Positions 7,678 through 17,259 of a stretch of DNA of 64,000 nt are shown one piece after another. The notes under the pieces were generated by a model. That model had not been told where the DNA came from. It saw only the letters and a program-made list of their open reading frames with translations, and made no database searches. The stretch spans positions 1,302,001 to 1,366,000 of the forward strand of contig NZ_BNJG01000002.1 of assembly GCF_016587375.1 (NCBI RefSeq), given 5' to 3'. Position numbers and translations under genes: made by a program. This DNA is from Ktedonobacter robiniae. Its GTDB lineage: Bacteria > Chloroflexota > Ktedonobacteria > Ktedonobacterales > Ktedonobacteraceae. The number at the start of each line of letters is the position of its first letter. Within the stretch, counting starts at the first letter, position 1.

Positions 7678-8835
7678 ATGGCAATGTTACTTCAAGATCA
7701 TGAGAAGAATATGACACGTTTACTCCCTCTTCAGGAGTCTCCTTTTAGGACGAAACCAGGTGAGGAGGAGCACGATTTCGACCTGGACGAGGCCGAACTC
7801 CTTCACGAGGAGGACGCTTTGGATGAGGACGAAGAACAGGAAGAGGCTGAAGACACAACAGAGGAGCCTCTGCAAGAGGAAGAGCCTGTTCCTACATATA
7901 CAGCGAAGTCTAGTCATCCCGCCGCCCTTATAGAGGCCGCGGGCGAGCCTGGAGATACCCTTGAGACCTACCTGCGCGAGATGGGTCGCGTTCCCCTGCT
8001 AACCAGCGAACAAGAGGTGCAACTGGCGCAGCAGATCGAGCGAGGCAAACTAGAACAGGAGCGCGCACGCCTGCTCAAGGTCCCACCAGAGCGTGCGATC
8101 ATAGACTCGGCTCAGAATGCGCGCGACCGCCTGACTGAAGCCAACTTGCGCCTGGTCGTAAGCATTGCACGCAAGTACATGGGACGTGGCATGGCTTTAG
8201 CAGACCTCATTCAAGAGGGGAACGCGGGCCTGATGCTCGCCGTCGAAAAGTTTGATTATAGCAGAGGCTTTAAGTTCAGCACTTACGCCACCTGGTGGAT
8301 TCGTCAGGCCATCAATCGCGCCATCGCGAACCAGGCCCGCACCATCCGCCTGCCGGTCCACTTTCACGAGGCCGTCAACCGCCTGCACCGCACCAGCTCT
8401 CAGCTCTTTCAAGAACTGGGACGCGAGCCAAGCGCCGAGGAGATCGCGGAGCGCATGCATATCAGCATAGATACCGTCTACGATATCCTGGAGGCAGGCA
8501 AGCAACCCATCAGCCTGGAGTCGCCTGTTGGTGACGATGGCGATAGCTCCCTGGGCGACTTCGTCGAGGACCAGGTCACAGCCTCGCCAGCCGACATCAC
8601 TACGCGCAACATCCTCAGGGAGCAGATCGCGCATGTGCTCGACGAGCTGAACGAGCGTGAGCGTCACATCATCCAGTACCACTTTGGCTTCCTGGATGGC
8701 AAAGAGCACACCCTGGCCGAGATCGGCGAGAACCTACATCTCTCCCGCGAACGCGTACGCCAGATCGAAGCCAAAGCGCTCCGCAAGCTACGCCAATCCT
8801 ACAACAGCCGTCAGCTCAAAGACTTCTTGAACTAA
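7678..8835 (+). CDS. RNA polymerase sigma-70 factor, RpoD/SigA-like
   Basis: A 385-residue sigma factor. A very acidic N-terminal stretch (about residues 20-75) precedes region 1.2 ([17 protein letters not shown]), region 2 ([35 protein letters not shown]), region 3, and region 4 with [18 protein letters not shown] for -35 recognition. The architecture matches primary or group 2 sigma factors; which one cannot be settled without the rest of the genome. GGAGA seven bases before the ATG at 7678 decides the start over one at 7648. It is monocistronic, ended by a palindrome at 8845-8898. Confidence 0.95.
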   Translation: MAMLLQDHEKNMTRLLPLQESPFRTKPGEEEHDFDLDEAELLHEEDALDEDEEQEEAEDTTEEPLQEEEPVPTYTAKSSHPAALIEAAGEPGDTLETYLREMGRVPLLTSEQEVQLAQQIERGKLEQERARLLKVPPERAIIDSAQNARDRLTEANLRLVVSIARKYMGRGMALADLIQEGNAGLMLAVEKFDYSRGFKFSTYATWWIRQAINRAIANQARTIRLPVHFHEAVNRLHRTSSQLFQELGREPSAEEIAERMHISIDTVYDILEAGKQPISLESPVGDDGDSSLGDFVEDQVTASPADITTRNILREQIAHVLDELNERERHIIQYHFGFLDGKEHTLAEIGENLHLSRERVRQIEAKALRKLRQSYNSRQLKDFLN

Positions 8836-8844
8836 AGAGACAAG

Positions 8845-8898
8845 CACGAGCAAGGGCGGCCAGATACCAATATGAGTATCTGGCCGCCCTTGCTCGTG
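8845..8898. terminator. 23-bp palindrome between convergent genes
   Basis: Perfect 23-bp arms (8845-8867, 8876-8898) with an 8-nt loop lie between the sigma factor stop and the monooxygenase stop. A bidirectional terminator is likely. Confidence 0.8.
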
Positions 8899-8926
8899 TG
8901 TCTGTCTGTACAGTTTCAACAAGAGT

Positions 8927-9955
8927 TCAGTTCGTTTGTCCGGTGAAATGAGGCAGGACTTCCTGGGCAATGAGCCGCATTGAGCGCGAGACAAGTGCTG
9001 GTGGCAGGCCGCCAAAGTCCGACCAGAACACGACATGACGAGGATCGATGTGTGCCTGGAATTGTGCAATCACCTCGATCAGATCGCTGGGCGTGCCAAA
9101 CCAGAGGAGATTTTGATCCATTAGATGATGAATAACATGCATTATCTGTTCATGACTACCGGGATGCTGATGCTCCATATAACGGCGCAGCGCATCAACA
9201 GCTATATGGAGGGCTTCCGTGCTTGTGGGGGCCACAAACGTGTAGAGGATCAGCGGTAACTCATAGTGCTCGTTATCGCCGCCTGCTGCCAAATAATGGC
9301 TGCGATGGTCCTCGACCAGCTTCTGAGCGTCAGCAAAGCTCTTCGCGCTAATGTGGGGCAGGCTGATCACTGGTTGAGTTGCTCGACCCCGCATGGCAAA
9401 TGAATCCCCCTTGATGGCGGAGAACCAGTGGCGTGGGACAGGCTGTTGCACTGGCGTGACGTTGAGCTTTGCATTCTCAAGCTGAAAATAGCGACCCTGA
9501 AACGTCACCTGTTCTCCACGCCAGAGTCGCTGAATGATTTCCCAACTCTCCTCAAAACGGCCAAAGCTCTCAGCCGCGTCCTGTCCCATGGCAGCATATT
9601 CGTGCGCGAAACTTCCGCGCCCAATGCCCAGGCCCAGGCGTCCCTGGCTGAGCAGATCAACCAGAGCGTAATCCTCGGCGAGTTGGAGCGGATGACGCAG
9701 GGAGAGGTTGGCGACGGCAGTATTCAGGCCGATCCGTTGTGTCAGCTTCGCAGCAGCAGCGAGCAAGATCGCAGGATTAGGGCAGGCCAGCAGTTGATCC
9801 GGTGTAAGATATCCATGATGCTCCCCGATCCAATAAGAGTCGAAGCCCAGTTCATCGGCGAGGACAATCTGCTCCAAAGTCTGCTGGTAGATCGCAACAG
9901 AGGTGCGCGCCTCGGTGTCATACACGTCGAGCAATGAGAAAAGACTAAAGCGCAT
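8927..9955 (-). CDS. LLM class (luciferase-like) flavin-dependent oxidoreductase
   Basis: A 342-residue member of the bacterial luciferase-like monooxygenase family. It opens MRFSLFSLLDVYDTE, then shows DSYWIGEHHG, LLAAAAKLTQRIGLNTAV, RHPLQLAEDYALVDLLSQGR and GIGRGSF, the TIM-barrel landmarks that bind FMN or F420. AGAGGGA precedes the ATG at 9955, which is preferred to a start 13 codons upstream. It has no partner reductase beside it, and its substrate is unknown. Confidence 0.9.
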   Translation of the reverse strand: MRFSLFSLLDVYDTEARTSVAIYQQTLEQIVLADELGFDSYWIGEHHGYLTPDQLLACPNPAILLAAAAKLTQRIGLNTAVANLSLRHPLQLAEDYALVDLLSQGRLGLGIGRGSFAHEYAAMGQDAAESFGRFEESWEIIQRLWRGEQVTFQGRYFQLENAKLNVTPVQQPVPRHWFSAIKGDSFAMRGRATQPVISLPHISAKSFADAQKLVEDHRSHYLAAGGDNEHYELPLILYTFVAPTSTEALHIAVDALRRYMEHQHPGSHEQIMHVIHHLMDQNLLWFGTPSDLIEVIAQFQAHIDPRHVVFWSDFGGLPPALVSRSMRLIAQEVLPHFTGQTN

Positions 9956-10071
9956 TAGTGTTGTCCCTCTTTCGGCGGCATTTCGGTCAGGCAATGGCTA
10001 ACCTCCACACAATAGTTCATTCCATGAACTGCTTTTAACTGAGCAATCATGCGCAGCTCCTTCTATTTCTA

Positions 10072-10134
10072 AATTGGTAACTTGGTAACTTGGCAACTTG
10101 GCAACTTGGCAACTTGGCAACTTGGCAACTTGAT
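10072..10134. repeat. 8-bp tandem repeat tract
   Basis: About eight head-to-tail copies of AACTTGGC (outer copies AATTGGT, AACTTGGT and AACTTGAT) lie upstream of the monooxygenase gene. Such a short unit is prone to slippage. Confidence 0.9.
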
Positions 10135-10233
10135 AAATTTAAGCTGTCAATGATTGTTCTTCTGAAGGCAGGGCTTGTGAATGACAGAGAGGAAAGGGGC
10201 TTCGATTTGCTATGTGGAGGAAATCAATTCACG

Positions 10234-10435
10234 TAAGTGCCTGATTTATCGCGCGAGGCGATTTGTCGCAATGATACGGCATAGCAGATTTTCTTGATTG
10301 AAAGGTGTATTTTGTCGTGTATGGAGTTTTATGACGTGCCGACGCTTCCACGAGAGAATCCAACACGGCAAAAAGACACCCGTTCTTCTGCATTACTGCG
10401 ATAAATCGCCTTGTGCGCGATAAATCAGGCACTTA
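10234..10435. mobile_element. MITE-like element, copy 2
   Basis: A 202-bp element has inverted ends of about 45 bp, each beginning TAAGTGCCTGATTTATCGCG and containing two GCGATTTATCGC-type mini-hairpins. The ends match each other with a 3-bp gap and a few substitutions. The interior holds no gene. The internal hairpin pattern is shared with 209-258, 18932-19094 and 27181-27347, so it is probably mobilised in trans. Confidence 0.75.
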
Positions 10436-10507
10436 TGATTTGGGGCTGCCGTCCCGGTATAGCGTGAGGATCAAGCAGAATTTCTTCAATTGACGCCTAT
10501 GGACACG

Positions 10508-11971
10508 CTAGCCCCCCGATTCATCGTGGGGGTCCCTACCGGCCTTTTTTACCAGGCGTCGCAGCAATGATGGCAGCCATTGGCGTAGGTAGTCCCGGCG
10601 TTCAGGGGTTAGCGGCTTCGCGCCATAGCGCTCGCGGGTATAGTCCTGGGTTAAGGCCACAAGAATGTCCTGATCCGCTGGCGTTTCCTGCTCCTCCGCT
10701 TCAGGCAAGACCTGAGTGAGAGTCAACAGGCGGGCCTGATATTCAGCGGGCGTCTCGTCAGCACGGCGTGGCAGCCCTTGCGTCGCCATGGCTGTGAGGA
10801 GTTCACGGTAGCGCGCACGTGCGGATGAGGAATCTAGCGCCTCAAGCTTGGTCCGCTGATTGCGCTCCTTCCGCCGCTCTTTTTGAATTTTCTCCTTATC
10901 GAGATTTTCGCGCACCTCGTTTCCTTCCCCTGCATTTGCCTCGTGCACCCTCCTTTTGAGTATGACCAGCATAAGTATGACAACCAGGAGAATGCCGCAG
11001 ACAAATCCGATCAGGGTAAGAGGCAAGGCAAGAGTAGTTGGCGGAGGGGTATGCAATACCGGGATGGAAGATGGTGGCTGAAGTTGGCGTTTGGATAGGT
11101 CTGGTAGAGATGGCCCCTGTGAAGCCTTCCCAAAATTGAGCAGGCTAAAGAGATAAGCCAGCAGGCTCAGAAGCGAGATAAACAGGCCCAGAATTACATT
11201 GACCACGCTGGCTAACACCTCGGGCGGAAGGGCTTCAAAGGCAATACCGCCAATAATAACGGCCACCCAGGTGAGCGCCAGACCCGTAATCCACCTTCCT
11301 GTCTTAAAACTGCCTTGGCCCTTGCTCTGCCGTGCTTGCTCTTGCTTAAGGATGCTGAGGCGTTTAAATGAGAGAGCCAGCAGGCCTGAGAGGAAGAAAA
11401 TGGGGAGATCGGTCATCAAAGTGCGGTTCAGGGCCGGAAATCCCATGGACTGTTCGGCGAGAGCAAAAACCATTACACCGAGTAGGAGCAGGAAGCCAAA
11501 CTTTAAGCCCCACACAAGCTGATTCGTCTCCTCGTCGGGCCGCGTACGGGAATAACTGCGGTACCAGACCACGGCGGTCAGGAACAGCATGATCGTCCAA
11601 CCACCCGAGTCCTCGGCAAAGGCGGGATTCGTCCACAGCAGGAACGCAAAGGCGACCAGTACGCTCAGTATATGCATGAGCTGAACAGGTATTCTTGACA
11701 CATTGGTTGCTGCAGCTTTTGTACGTCGCCACAGCATCCACCAGTGCAGACCAAGCAATACGAGTGCCACACTGGCAACGTTAAGCTCAAGTTGAGCGTC
11801 GGAAGCAAAGAAAATCTTCTCGACCAGGACCTGGAGCGCCAGGGCGATGGGCAGCGCCTCCATGATGGCTGAAGCAACCGGGATTGCAAGAACCTCAATC
11901 CAATTGGAGGTGAACTGCGCTCCTACCGACGAGCGTTCCCTGCGCATCGTTGATCGCGTGGGTAACTTCAT
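10508..11971 (-). CDS. Membrane protein with C-terminal DUF4129 domain
   Basis: A 487-residue protein with about nine membrane segments, then a basic Lys/Arg-rich linker and a C-terminal DUF4129-type domain: ARARYRELLTAMATQGLPRR, ETPAEYQARL, and DYTRERYGAKPLT. This domain is known beside MoxR and DUF58 genes, as here. GGAGGAAAGGAG precedes the ATG at 11971, which makes the gene overlap the 3' end of the DUF58 gene by 77 bp. The longer open frame to 12118 is out of keeping with this strong site. A transglutaminase partner often found in such clusters is absent. Confidence 0.85.
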   Translation of the reverse strand: MKLPTRSTMRRERSSVGAQFTSNWIEVLAIPVASAIMEALPIALALQVLVEKIFFASDAQLELNVASVALVLLGLHWWMLWRRTKAAATNVSRIPVQLMHILSVLVAFAFLLWTNPAFAEDSGGWTIMLFLTAVVWYRSYSRTRPDEETNQLVWGLKFGFLLLLGVMVFALAEQSMGFPALNRTLMTDLPIFFLSGLLALSFKRLSILKQEQARQSKGQGSFKTGRWITGLALTWVAVIIGGIAFEALPPEVLASVVNVILGLFISLLSLLAYLFSLLNFGKASQGPSLPDLSKRQLQPPSSIPVLHTPPPTTLALPLTLIGFVCGILLVVILMLVILKRRVHEANAGEGNEVRENLDKEKIQKERRKERNQRTKLEALDSSSARARYRELLTAMATQGLPRRADETPAEYQARLLTLTQVLPEAEEQETPADQDILVALTQDYTRERYGAKPLTPERRDYLRQWLPSLLRRLVKKAGRDPHDESGG

Positions 11972-13310
11972 GCCATTTCTCCTTTCCTCCAGGATAGTAG
12001 CAGGAAAAATCCTCAATTCCTGGAAGCTCTCGTCGTTCCTCTGGCTCCCCGACCAACACGAGATGGACCGCGCACTCATGCCTCTGCTGTTCCTGAAGCA
12101 ATTCAAGCGTGTCTTCACTGAGCGTTTGGGTAGCGCTGATCAGCAGGATAGTGGTACCCCGCGCAAACATTTCATACCCGTTTTCAAGCACATACTCCAT
12201 AGGCATGTGTTGATCAGGAGTCAAACATGCAAGCATAGTCAAGAGGTCCTCAGCTTGCTCATAGTTCAGGCCAAAGGGAACGCTCACCCCTGGCACAGAG
12301 TAGTCTACCGCGTTGGACATATCTGTCGTCTCTGCATCTCCTTCCTGGTCAGTATTGACTACAGAGCTGAGTGCATGGCTGGGCGTTGCCAGTGCGCAGT
12401 TGGCGAGCAGGCCCACCTTATACCCCTCCTCGAGTCCCCACATCGCCAGTGAGGCAGCCATTGAGATACAAAACTCCTGAAGAGCGCTATCGGGTCCCTG
12501 GAGTTGAGGTGAATAGGCGCGGGTATCCAGCAAGAGTAAGAGCTGGCGCCGGGTAGTCGACTCGTAGATTCTGCTGCATAGCTCACCTGTGCGTGCGGTC
12601 GCTTTCCAATCGATGCGGCGCAAATCGTCGCCCGGCTGATAGGCGCGAATACCGGCAAACCAGAGCGGATCTTCAAGCAGTTGACGTGGCCCGATATAAT
12701 CACCCATCAGGAACTTTGAGGGAAGGCCCAGGCTCTCCAGTGGGGCGATCAGCGGATAGACTACTACTTCTTCGCTGGCAGGCAGAAGAAGCTCGCGTTC
12801 CAGCCAACCCAGGGGATCACTGCAGCGCAGCTTGAGCGGCCCAAAAATATGGCAGCCGCGCACATAAGCGCTCATCGTAAAACGCTGCGTCACACGCTGA
12901 TAGGACCACAGCAGCCATGAACTGGTGAACGTTTCGCGCGGGACAGCCTGTAATCTGGTCTCTACCTTCTTCAAGATCACAAGTGGGGGAGAGATAGTAT
13001 TATCCATCTGTACCCAGGGGAGAGGCAACCACTTGCGGTTCTCGATGCTCATCGTCAGCGTGACTTGTTCCCCCAGGAAAAGCTTCTTCCTGTCTACACG
13101 CTGGCGGACAAGCAGGTGCCTCAGCGCGTAGCGAAAGTAGAGGTCCGGGACAATCGCGATCACGAGCGTGAAAACGCCCGCTTGCAGTGGAAGCGGCTGA
13201 CGGCTGAGCCCGCTCACAACAAAAAGAATGCAGGCCACAAGATACCAGGAGCGGCGCTGTTTAAGGATCTCCCGATAAAAATTAGCTTCGTAAGCGTCCT
13301 GTATATTCAT
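11895..13310 (-). CDS. DUF58 domain protein
   Basis: A 471-residue protein with two membrane helices near residues 20-65, an immunoglobulin-like stretch (LGEQVTLTMSIENRKWLPLPW), and the DUF58 signature PGDDLRRIDWKATARTGEL followed by LLLLLDTRAY, the start of a von Willebrand-like fold. DUF58 proteins are known to work with MoxR ATPases, probably in envelope or complex assembly. The ATG at 13310 lies 7 bp after the moxR stop, so the two are cotranscribed. The longer frame starting at 13409 overlaps moxR and is rejected. Confidence 0.9.
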   Translation of the reverse strand: MNIQDAYEANFYREILKQRRSWYLVACILFVVSGLSRQPLPLQAGVFTLVIAIVPDLYFRYALRHLLVRQRVDRKKLFLGEQVTLTMSIENRKWLPLPWVQMDNTISPPLVILKKVETRLQAVPRETFTSSWLLWSYQRVTQRFTMSAYVRGCHIFGPLKLRCSDPLGWLERELLLPASEEVVVYPLIAPLESLGLPSKFLMGDYIGPRQLLEDPLWFAGIRAYQPGDDLRRIDWKATARTGELCSRIYESTTRRQLLLLLDTRAYSPQLQGPDSALQEFCISMAASLAMWGLEEGYKVGLLANCALATPSHALSSVVNTDQEGDAETTDMSNAVDYSVPGVSVPFGLNYEQAEDLLTMLACLTPDQHMPMEYVLENGYEMFARGTTILLISATQTLSEDTLELLQEQQRHECAVHLVLVGEPEERRELPGIEDFSCYYPGGKEKWHEVTHAINDAQGTLVGRSAVHLQLD

Positions 13311-13317
13311 CGCCTGG

Positions 13318-14310
13318 CTACCTCGGGGCAAGCACCGAAGAGATTTCCTCGGTGGGAACAGGTGTCGCCTGGATGATCTCGGCAATAATTTCCGCGTTGC
13401 GCCTGCCACGCATACGGTTGCGATGCGTGGTCATGAGACGGTGGCCCAGAACAAAGGGGGCCAGGTACTTAACATCGTCCGGCACGACAAAATCGCGCCC
13501 CTGGATCGCGGCATAGGCCTCGCAGGCACGATAGAGCGCCAGTGTGCCGCGTGGACTCACGCCCAACTGGATGTCCTTGTGCGAGCGCGTGCTACGGACC
13601 AGCGCCAGGAGATAACGCTCAACGACGGGTTGCCATTGCACCTGGCGAATGGCCTGTTGCAAAGCAAGAAACTCCTCCCCACTCACCACGGCCTGTAACG
13701 TGTCCAGTGGCTCTTCCAGCTTAAAGCGATGGAGAATGGCCTGTTCTTCCTCCTCACTGGGATAGCCCATCTGAACCCACAGGAAGAAGCGGTCAAGCTG
13801 AGCTTCTGGCAGCGGAAAGGTTCCCTCAAGCTCGACCGGATTCTGCGTCGCAATGACCAGGAACGGCTGGGGGAGGCGCCTGCTCTCGCGCTCGACCGTG
13901 ACCTGGCGTTCGGCCATCGCCTCAAGGAGAGCCGCCTGGGTGCGCGGGGTCGTACGGTTAATTTCGTCTACCAGGAGGATTTGTGAGAAGAGTGGTCCCG
14001 CGCGAAAAGTAAACTCGTTCTGCTTCTGGTCAAAGTAGCTGACACCAATAATGTCAGTAGGGAGCAAATCAGGTGTTCCCTGGATACGCTGGAAAGCCGC
14101 ATTGAGCGAACGTGCCAGCGATTTTGCCAGAACTGTTTTCCCCATGCCGGGTACATCTTCAAGGAGCACATGTCCATTGCTGAGCAGCGCGACAAGCAAA
14201 AGATCAACGATCTCTGATTTACCAACAATAACACGCGCAATGTTCTCGCGGATCAACGCAGCATACTGCCGGGTAGAACTCAAGGAAGGGGTCAGCGAAT
14301 CATTCGCCAT
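13318..14310 (-). CDS. MoxR family AAA+ ATPase
   Basis: A 330-residue AAA+ ATPase of the MoxR class. Walker A is DVPGMGKTVLAK, Walker B LLVDEINRTTPRTQ, sensor 1 ATQNPVE and the sensor 2 region GVSPRGTLALYRA. MoxR proteins act as chaperones that insert cofactors or mature complexes. Here it heads an operon moxR-DUF58-DUF4129, with tight spacing throughout. No metalloenzyme partner is adjacent, so the client is unknown. Confidence 0.95.
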   Translation of the reverse strand: MANDSLTPSLSSTRQYAALIRENIARVIVGKSEIVDLLLVALLSNGHVLLEDVPGMGKTVLAKSLARSLNAAFQRIQGTPDLLPTDIIGVSYFDQKQNEFTFRAGPLFSQILLVDEINRTTPRTQAALLEAMAERQVTVERESRRLPQPFLVIATQNPVELEGTFPLPEAQLDRFFLWVQMGYPSEEEEQAILHRFKLEEPLDTLQAVVSGEEFLALQQAIRQVQWQPVVERYLLALVRSTRSHKDIQLGVSPRGTLALYRACEAYAAIQGRDFVVPDDVKYLAPFVLGHRLMTTHRNRMRGRRNAEIIAEIIQATPVPTEEISSVLAPR

Positions 14311-14394
14311 CGATGGGTACCTCCAAAAATACTCGCTTCTGGGTCCGTAGCCAATAATAACTATCTGCTATAACGATTATAGCTGTTTGCAATT

Positions 14395-15282
14395 TCACCT
14401 GTCAAGGTAGAAACTGCGCAGCTCCCACGGCGCGATACCGCAGAAGCCAGCGTTGCTCCAGCCTAGCTCTATCTCACGCTCAGCGGCTCGCGCGCTTAGA
14501 TATGCGTAGAGCTGGTGGGCCGCGCTCGTCTCAGACCAGCCAGACTCCGCCTGGGCAAAGGGGCTATGCGCGGTACGCCTGCCTCCAGAGCCATCTCCAT
14601 CTACGACGGTATCCACAATGACACGCCGCGCTTCGCTGGTGAGCAGGCGCTCACCAAACTGTTCTACACTGGAATAGGGGAGGCAGGGGCTGACGGTGAT
14701 CTGGGTAGACACACCATGCTGACTCGCCTCCCGCACAAGCTCCCAACGCTTCTCCAGCGCGGGGCCTCCTCTTAGCTGCTTTAAATACGCCTGGTCGTCT
14801 GTCTCGATGGTGACGGAGAGCCAGGCATAGGGGATACGCGTTAGCAGGGGCAGGTCACGCTCCGCCAGGGGCGAACGCGTCTGAATTACCAGCAGGTCCA
14901 GGTCGGGAAAGCCCGCGAAGACCTCCAGGCACTGGCGCGTTACCTCATATGTCCGCTCAAGTGGTTGGTAGGGATCGGTGGTGCTGCTCATAAAAATGCG
15001 CAGGCGCTCGCGCGCCTCGGGTGACATACGCTTGAGTTCTCGCTCCAGCAAGGTAGCGGCGTTCGTCTTTACCTGTACCGCGTCGCCCCATGCCGCTCCG
15101 TTACTACCAAAAGACCAGTTGGGCAGGAATTGAGCATAGCAATACATACCACAGGTGGTCCGACCAAAGCCACACCCCACATAAGCCGAGAGGGCATGCG
15201 TGAAGGGGTATGGTCCGCCCGCCAGGAAGCCCTTGCGCTGCGGCGTCAGGATGCTCTTCGCCTCCTTCAAGGTAGTTTCCAT
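14395..15282 (-). CDS. SPL-like radical SAM protein
   Basis: A 295-residue protein resembling spore photoproduct lyase-like radical SAM proteins: FTHALSAYVGCGFGRTTCGM at the front, STTDPYQPLERTYEVTRQCL, VIQTRSPLAERDLPLL and SVTIETDD later. The cysteine motif is unusual: CGFGRTTCGMYC gives C-X6-C-X3-C rather than the canonical C-X3-C-X2-C, although the following YAQ is typical. An iron-sulfur cluster and radical chemistry are expected from the family but unproven here. The gene follows the DUF2267 gene on the same strand. Confidence 0.85.
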   Translation of the reverse strand: METTLKEAKSILTPQRKGFLAGGPYPFTHALSAYVGCGFGRTTCGMYCYAQFLPNWSFGSNGAAWGDAVQVKTNAATLLERELKRMSPEARERLRIFMSSTTDPYQPLERTYEVTRQCLEVFAGFPDLDLLVIQTRSPLAERDLPLLTRIPYAWLSVTIETDDQAYLKQLRGGPALEKRWELVREASQHGVSTQITVSPCLPYSSVEQFGERLLTSEARRVIVDTVVDGDGSGGRRTAHSPFAQAESGWSETSAAHQLYAYLSARAAEREIELGWSNAGFCGIAPWELRSFYLDR

Positions 15283-15341
15283 CTCGTCTCCTTCCTCAAT
15301 CCTTTAATCATAGCATAGAATGACACGAGAGGAACATTTGG

Positions 15342-15389
15342 ATGCAACAGAAAAGGGTCCAGGCGAGCCTGGACCCTTTTCTGTTGCAT
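15342..15389. terminator. 23-bp palindrome after the DUF2267 gene
   Basis: Perfect 23-bp arms (15342-15364, 15367-15389) with a 2-nt loop. It lies just past the stop that the DUF2267 gene would have without its frameshift. A T-tract follows on the plus strand only. Confidence 0.8.
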
Positions 15390-15396
15390 TTTTACC

Positions 15397-15782
15397 TTAC
15401 CGCTCGCCCCAGAGGGAATTATAGTCCCTGGAAAGCTGGTGGCGAATTGCTCTAACTGCCCTTCGGTGAGGGCATCCTGGAGAGTGCTAAAGACGGCCTG
15501 GACATCTCCCGCCGCCTGCTCCGCATTGACGCCTTCGATGTCGCCCACATGCTGGCAGAACTCGTCCGCGGTCATATCATATCCCATGCCTGCTTGCCCC
15601 GAAAGTGTATACTGCGCCTCCTGTGGAGGCAACTGCGAAGCCAGGTCCTTCGCCTCGCCGCCTCCCAGCCGCTCCCCCAGCATTTGTAAAGTGGCGCGGG
15701 AGGCTCGCTCGGCCTCGTCTCGCGACAACAAATGTGCTCGTTCCTGTACTTCGCGGATAAACTCGTCGTGTTTCATATCCAT
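15397..15782 (-). CDS. DUF2267 protein, apparent frameshift
   Basis: The first 115 or so residues are a normal DUF2267 protein: two similar halves, MKHDEFIREVQERAHL...EAERASRATLQMLGERL and TADEFCQHVGDIEGV. The frame as given then becomes FATSFPGTIIPSG and runs on through the palindrome to a stop at 15267, overlapping the next gene. In the next frame the same bases read QLSRDYNSLWGER and stop at 15397-15399, which is the usual ending of the family. One missing base near 15425-15443 explains this. It is either a sequencing slip or a real mutation. Members are cytoplasmic proteins of unknown role. Confidence 0.8.
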
Positions 15783-15938
15783 CTCCCTGAAATGAAACTA
15801 TCTATCAAGCGTCGTATTCCCGGCTGCATGTATGAAAGCACATTGTCCAGTTGGCATAGATGCGTTTATATGCACATACCCTCTCGCCGTTTCACGCTTA
15901 ATCAACGAGTCATGTAACAAGCGCCTAAACCCGCACTA

Positions 15939-17183
15939 CTACTGACGTGAGCCAGGCTTCACACCATCGATGTCAATCAGTAGGTGACGGGGGCCACGCA
16001 GGACGGCATTCTGGCGATAGGGAGGCGGATCAAGCACGAGGCGGGGATTGATGACGCGTCCGAACAGGATATTGAGCGCGATCTGGACCTCGAGGCGCGC
16101 CAGGGGTGCACCAAAGCAGTAGTGGATGCCACTGCCAAAGCCCAGGTGCTGGTTATCTTCGCGGTCAGGAATGAAGCGCTCGGGGTCAGGGAAGCGCTCA
16201 GGATCGCGGCTGCCAGCGGCCAGCATGAGATAGACGGGCGAGCCTTTAGGAACCGTTACCCCATCGACTGTTATGTCAGCAATAGCAGTACGCTGCGAGT
16301 TAAACTGCACGGGTGGCTCATAGCGCAGCAGTTCTTCCACTAGCGACACAGCCAGCTCAGGCTCTTTGCGCAGGCGCCCAAGCACATCGGGATAGCGCAA
16401 GAGGGTCAGCACACCGTTGGTCAACAAGTTGACAGTGGTCTCATGACCAGCGATCAGCAGCAGAACCGAGGTTGTTACGAGATCCATGGGTGTGAGCTGA
16501 CCCTCAGGTCCGTCATCGTTGATAAGCCGGGAGAGCATGTCCTCGCCTGGCTGCTTGCGCCGGGCATCTATCAGCTCGCTCATGTACTGGGCGATCTCTT
16601 TTAAAGCCTCCTGGACATTCATGGGCCCATCATGCCCGCTCGCCTTGGGCTGCGGATCAAGCGAGGCCACGATAGCTTCCGCCCAAATATGGAAGCGGGC
16701 CTCGTCCTCCTGGGGTACGCCAAGCAGCTTGCAGATTACCGTCACGGGGAAGGGATAGGCAAAGTCATCGACGATATCGACGCGCGTTTTGCCCTCAAAG
16801 CCATCAATCAGGTCATTTACGATCTGCACTAGCTCACCTTTCATGTTATCGATCATGTCTGGCGTATGCGGCGGACCAAACTGGCGCGATACCATCCGGC
16901 GCAGGCGGTCATGATCGGGTGGGTCCAAGCGCAGGAAGGGAACGGGATAGGGATTGGCTAGCGCGGCCTTGGCCTTGGGATCTTCCGGCGAGCGTTTGCG
17001 CACATCCGAACTCAGGCGTGGATCATGCAGCAGCGCAGTGATCAAACGATAGCTACTGACGAGATAGCTACCATCCGGTTCGCGCAGGACAGGCGTCTTA
17101 CGCAATTCAGCATAGAGTGGATAGGGATTAGCACGATTGGCATAGTCGTTTATCTGCTGAAACAAGCTTGCTTCTGTTATCAT
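15939..17183 (-). CDS. Cytochrome P450
   Basis: A 414-residue bacterial P450. The I-helix oxygen-binding motif is LIAGHETT, the ExxR motif EELLRYEPP, and the haem-binding loop FGSGIHYCFGAPLARLE with the cysteine ligand. It ends near residue 400 with ordinary length. The upstream genes on the same strand encode a reductase and a ferredoxin, giving a complete class I electron chain: NAD(P)H to reductase to ferredoxin to P450. A 32-bp palindrome separates it from the reductase, so its expression may be set independently. The substrate is unknown. Confidence 0.95.
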   Translation of the reverse strand: MITEASLFQQINDYANRANPYPLYAELRKTPVLREPDGSYLVSSYRLITALLHDPRLSSDVRKRSPEDPKAKAALANPYPVPFLRLDPPDHDRLRRMVSRQFGPPHTPDMIDNMKGELVQIVNDLIDGFEGKTRVDIVDDFAYPFPVTVICKLLGVPQEDEARFHIWAEAIVASLDPQPKASGHDGPMNVQEALKEIAQYMSELIDARRKQPGEDMLSRLINDDGPEGQLTPMDLVTTSVLLLIAGHETTVNLLTNGVLTLLRYPDVLGRLRKEPELAVSLVEELLRYEPPVQFNSQRTAIADITVDGVTVPKGSPVYLMLAAGSRDPERFPDPERFIPDREDNQHLGFGSGIHYCFGAPLARLEVQIALNILFGRVINPRLVLDPPPYRQNAVLRGPRHLLIDIDGVKPGSRQ

Positions 17184-17236
17184 TCTTTTTCTGTCTTTCT
17201 ATTTACCTAATCCGACACGCAATTCCATCACGTGAC

Positions 17237-17256
17237 TTCTCGCGCCTGCGGCGCTC
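17237..17256. repeat. REP-like repeat B, copy 2 (inverted)
   Basis: CTTCTCGCGCCTGCGGCGCTC is the reverse complement of repeat B with one extra base pair. It directly abuts the palindrome at 17260-17326. Confidence 0.7.
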
Positions 17257-17259
17257 GCC

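Noticed and set aside
10072-10134. Possible CRISPR-like tandem array
   Set aside because: The unit is only 8 bp and head to tail without spacers; it is a simple tandem repeat.
11895-13409. DUF58 protein starting at 13409
   Set aside because: It would overlap the MoxR coding end by about 90 bp with a basic, unconserved extension.
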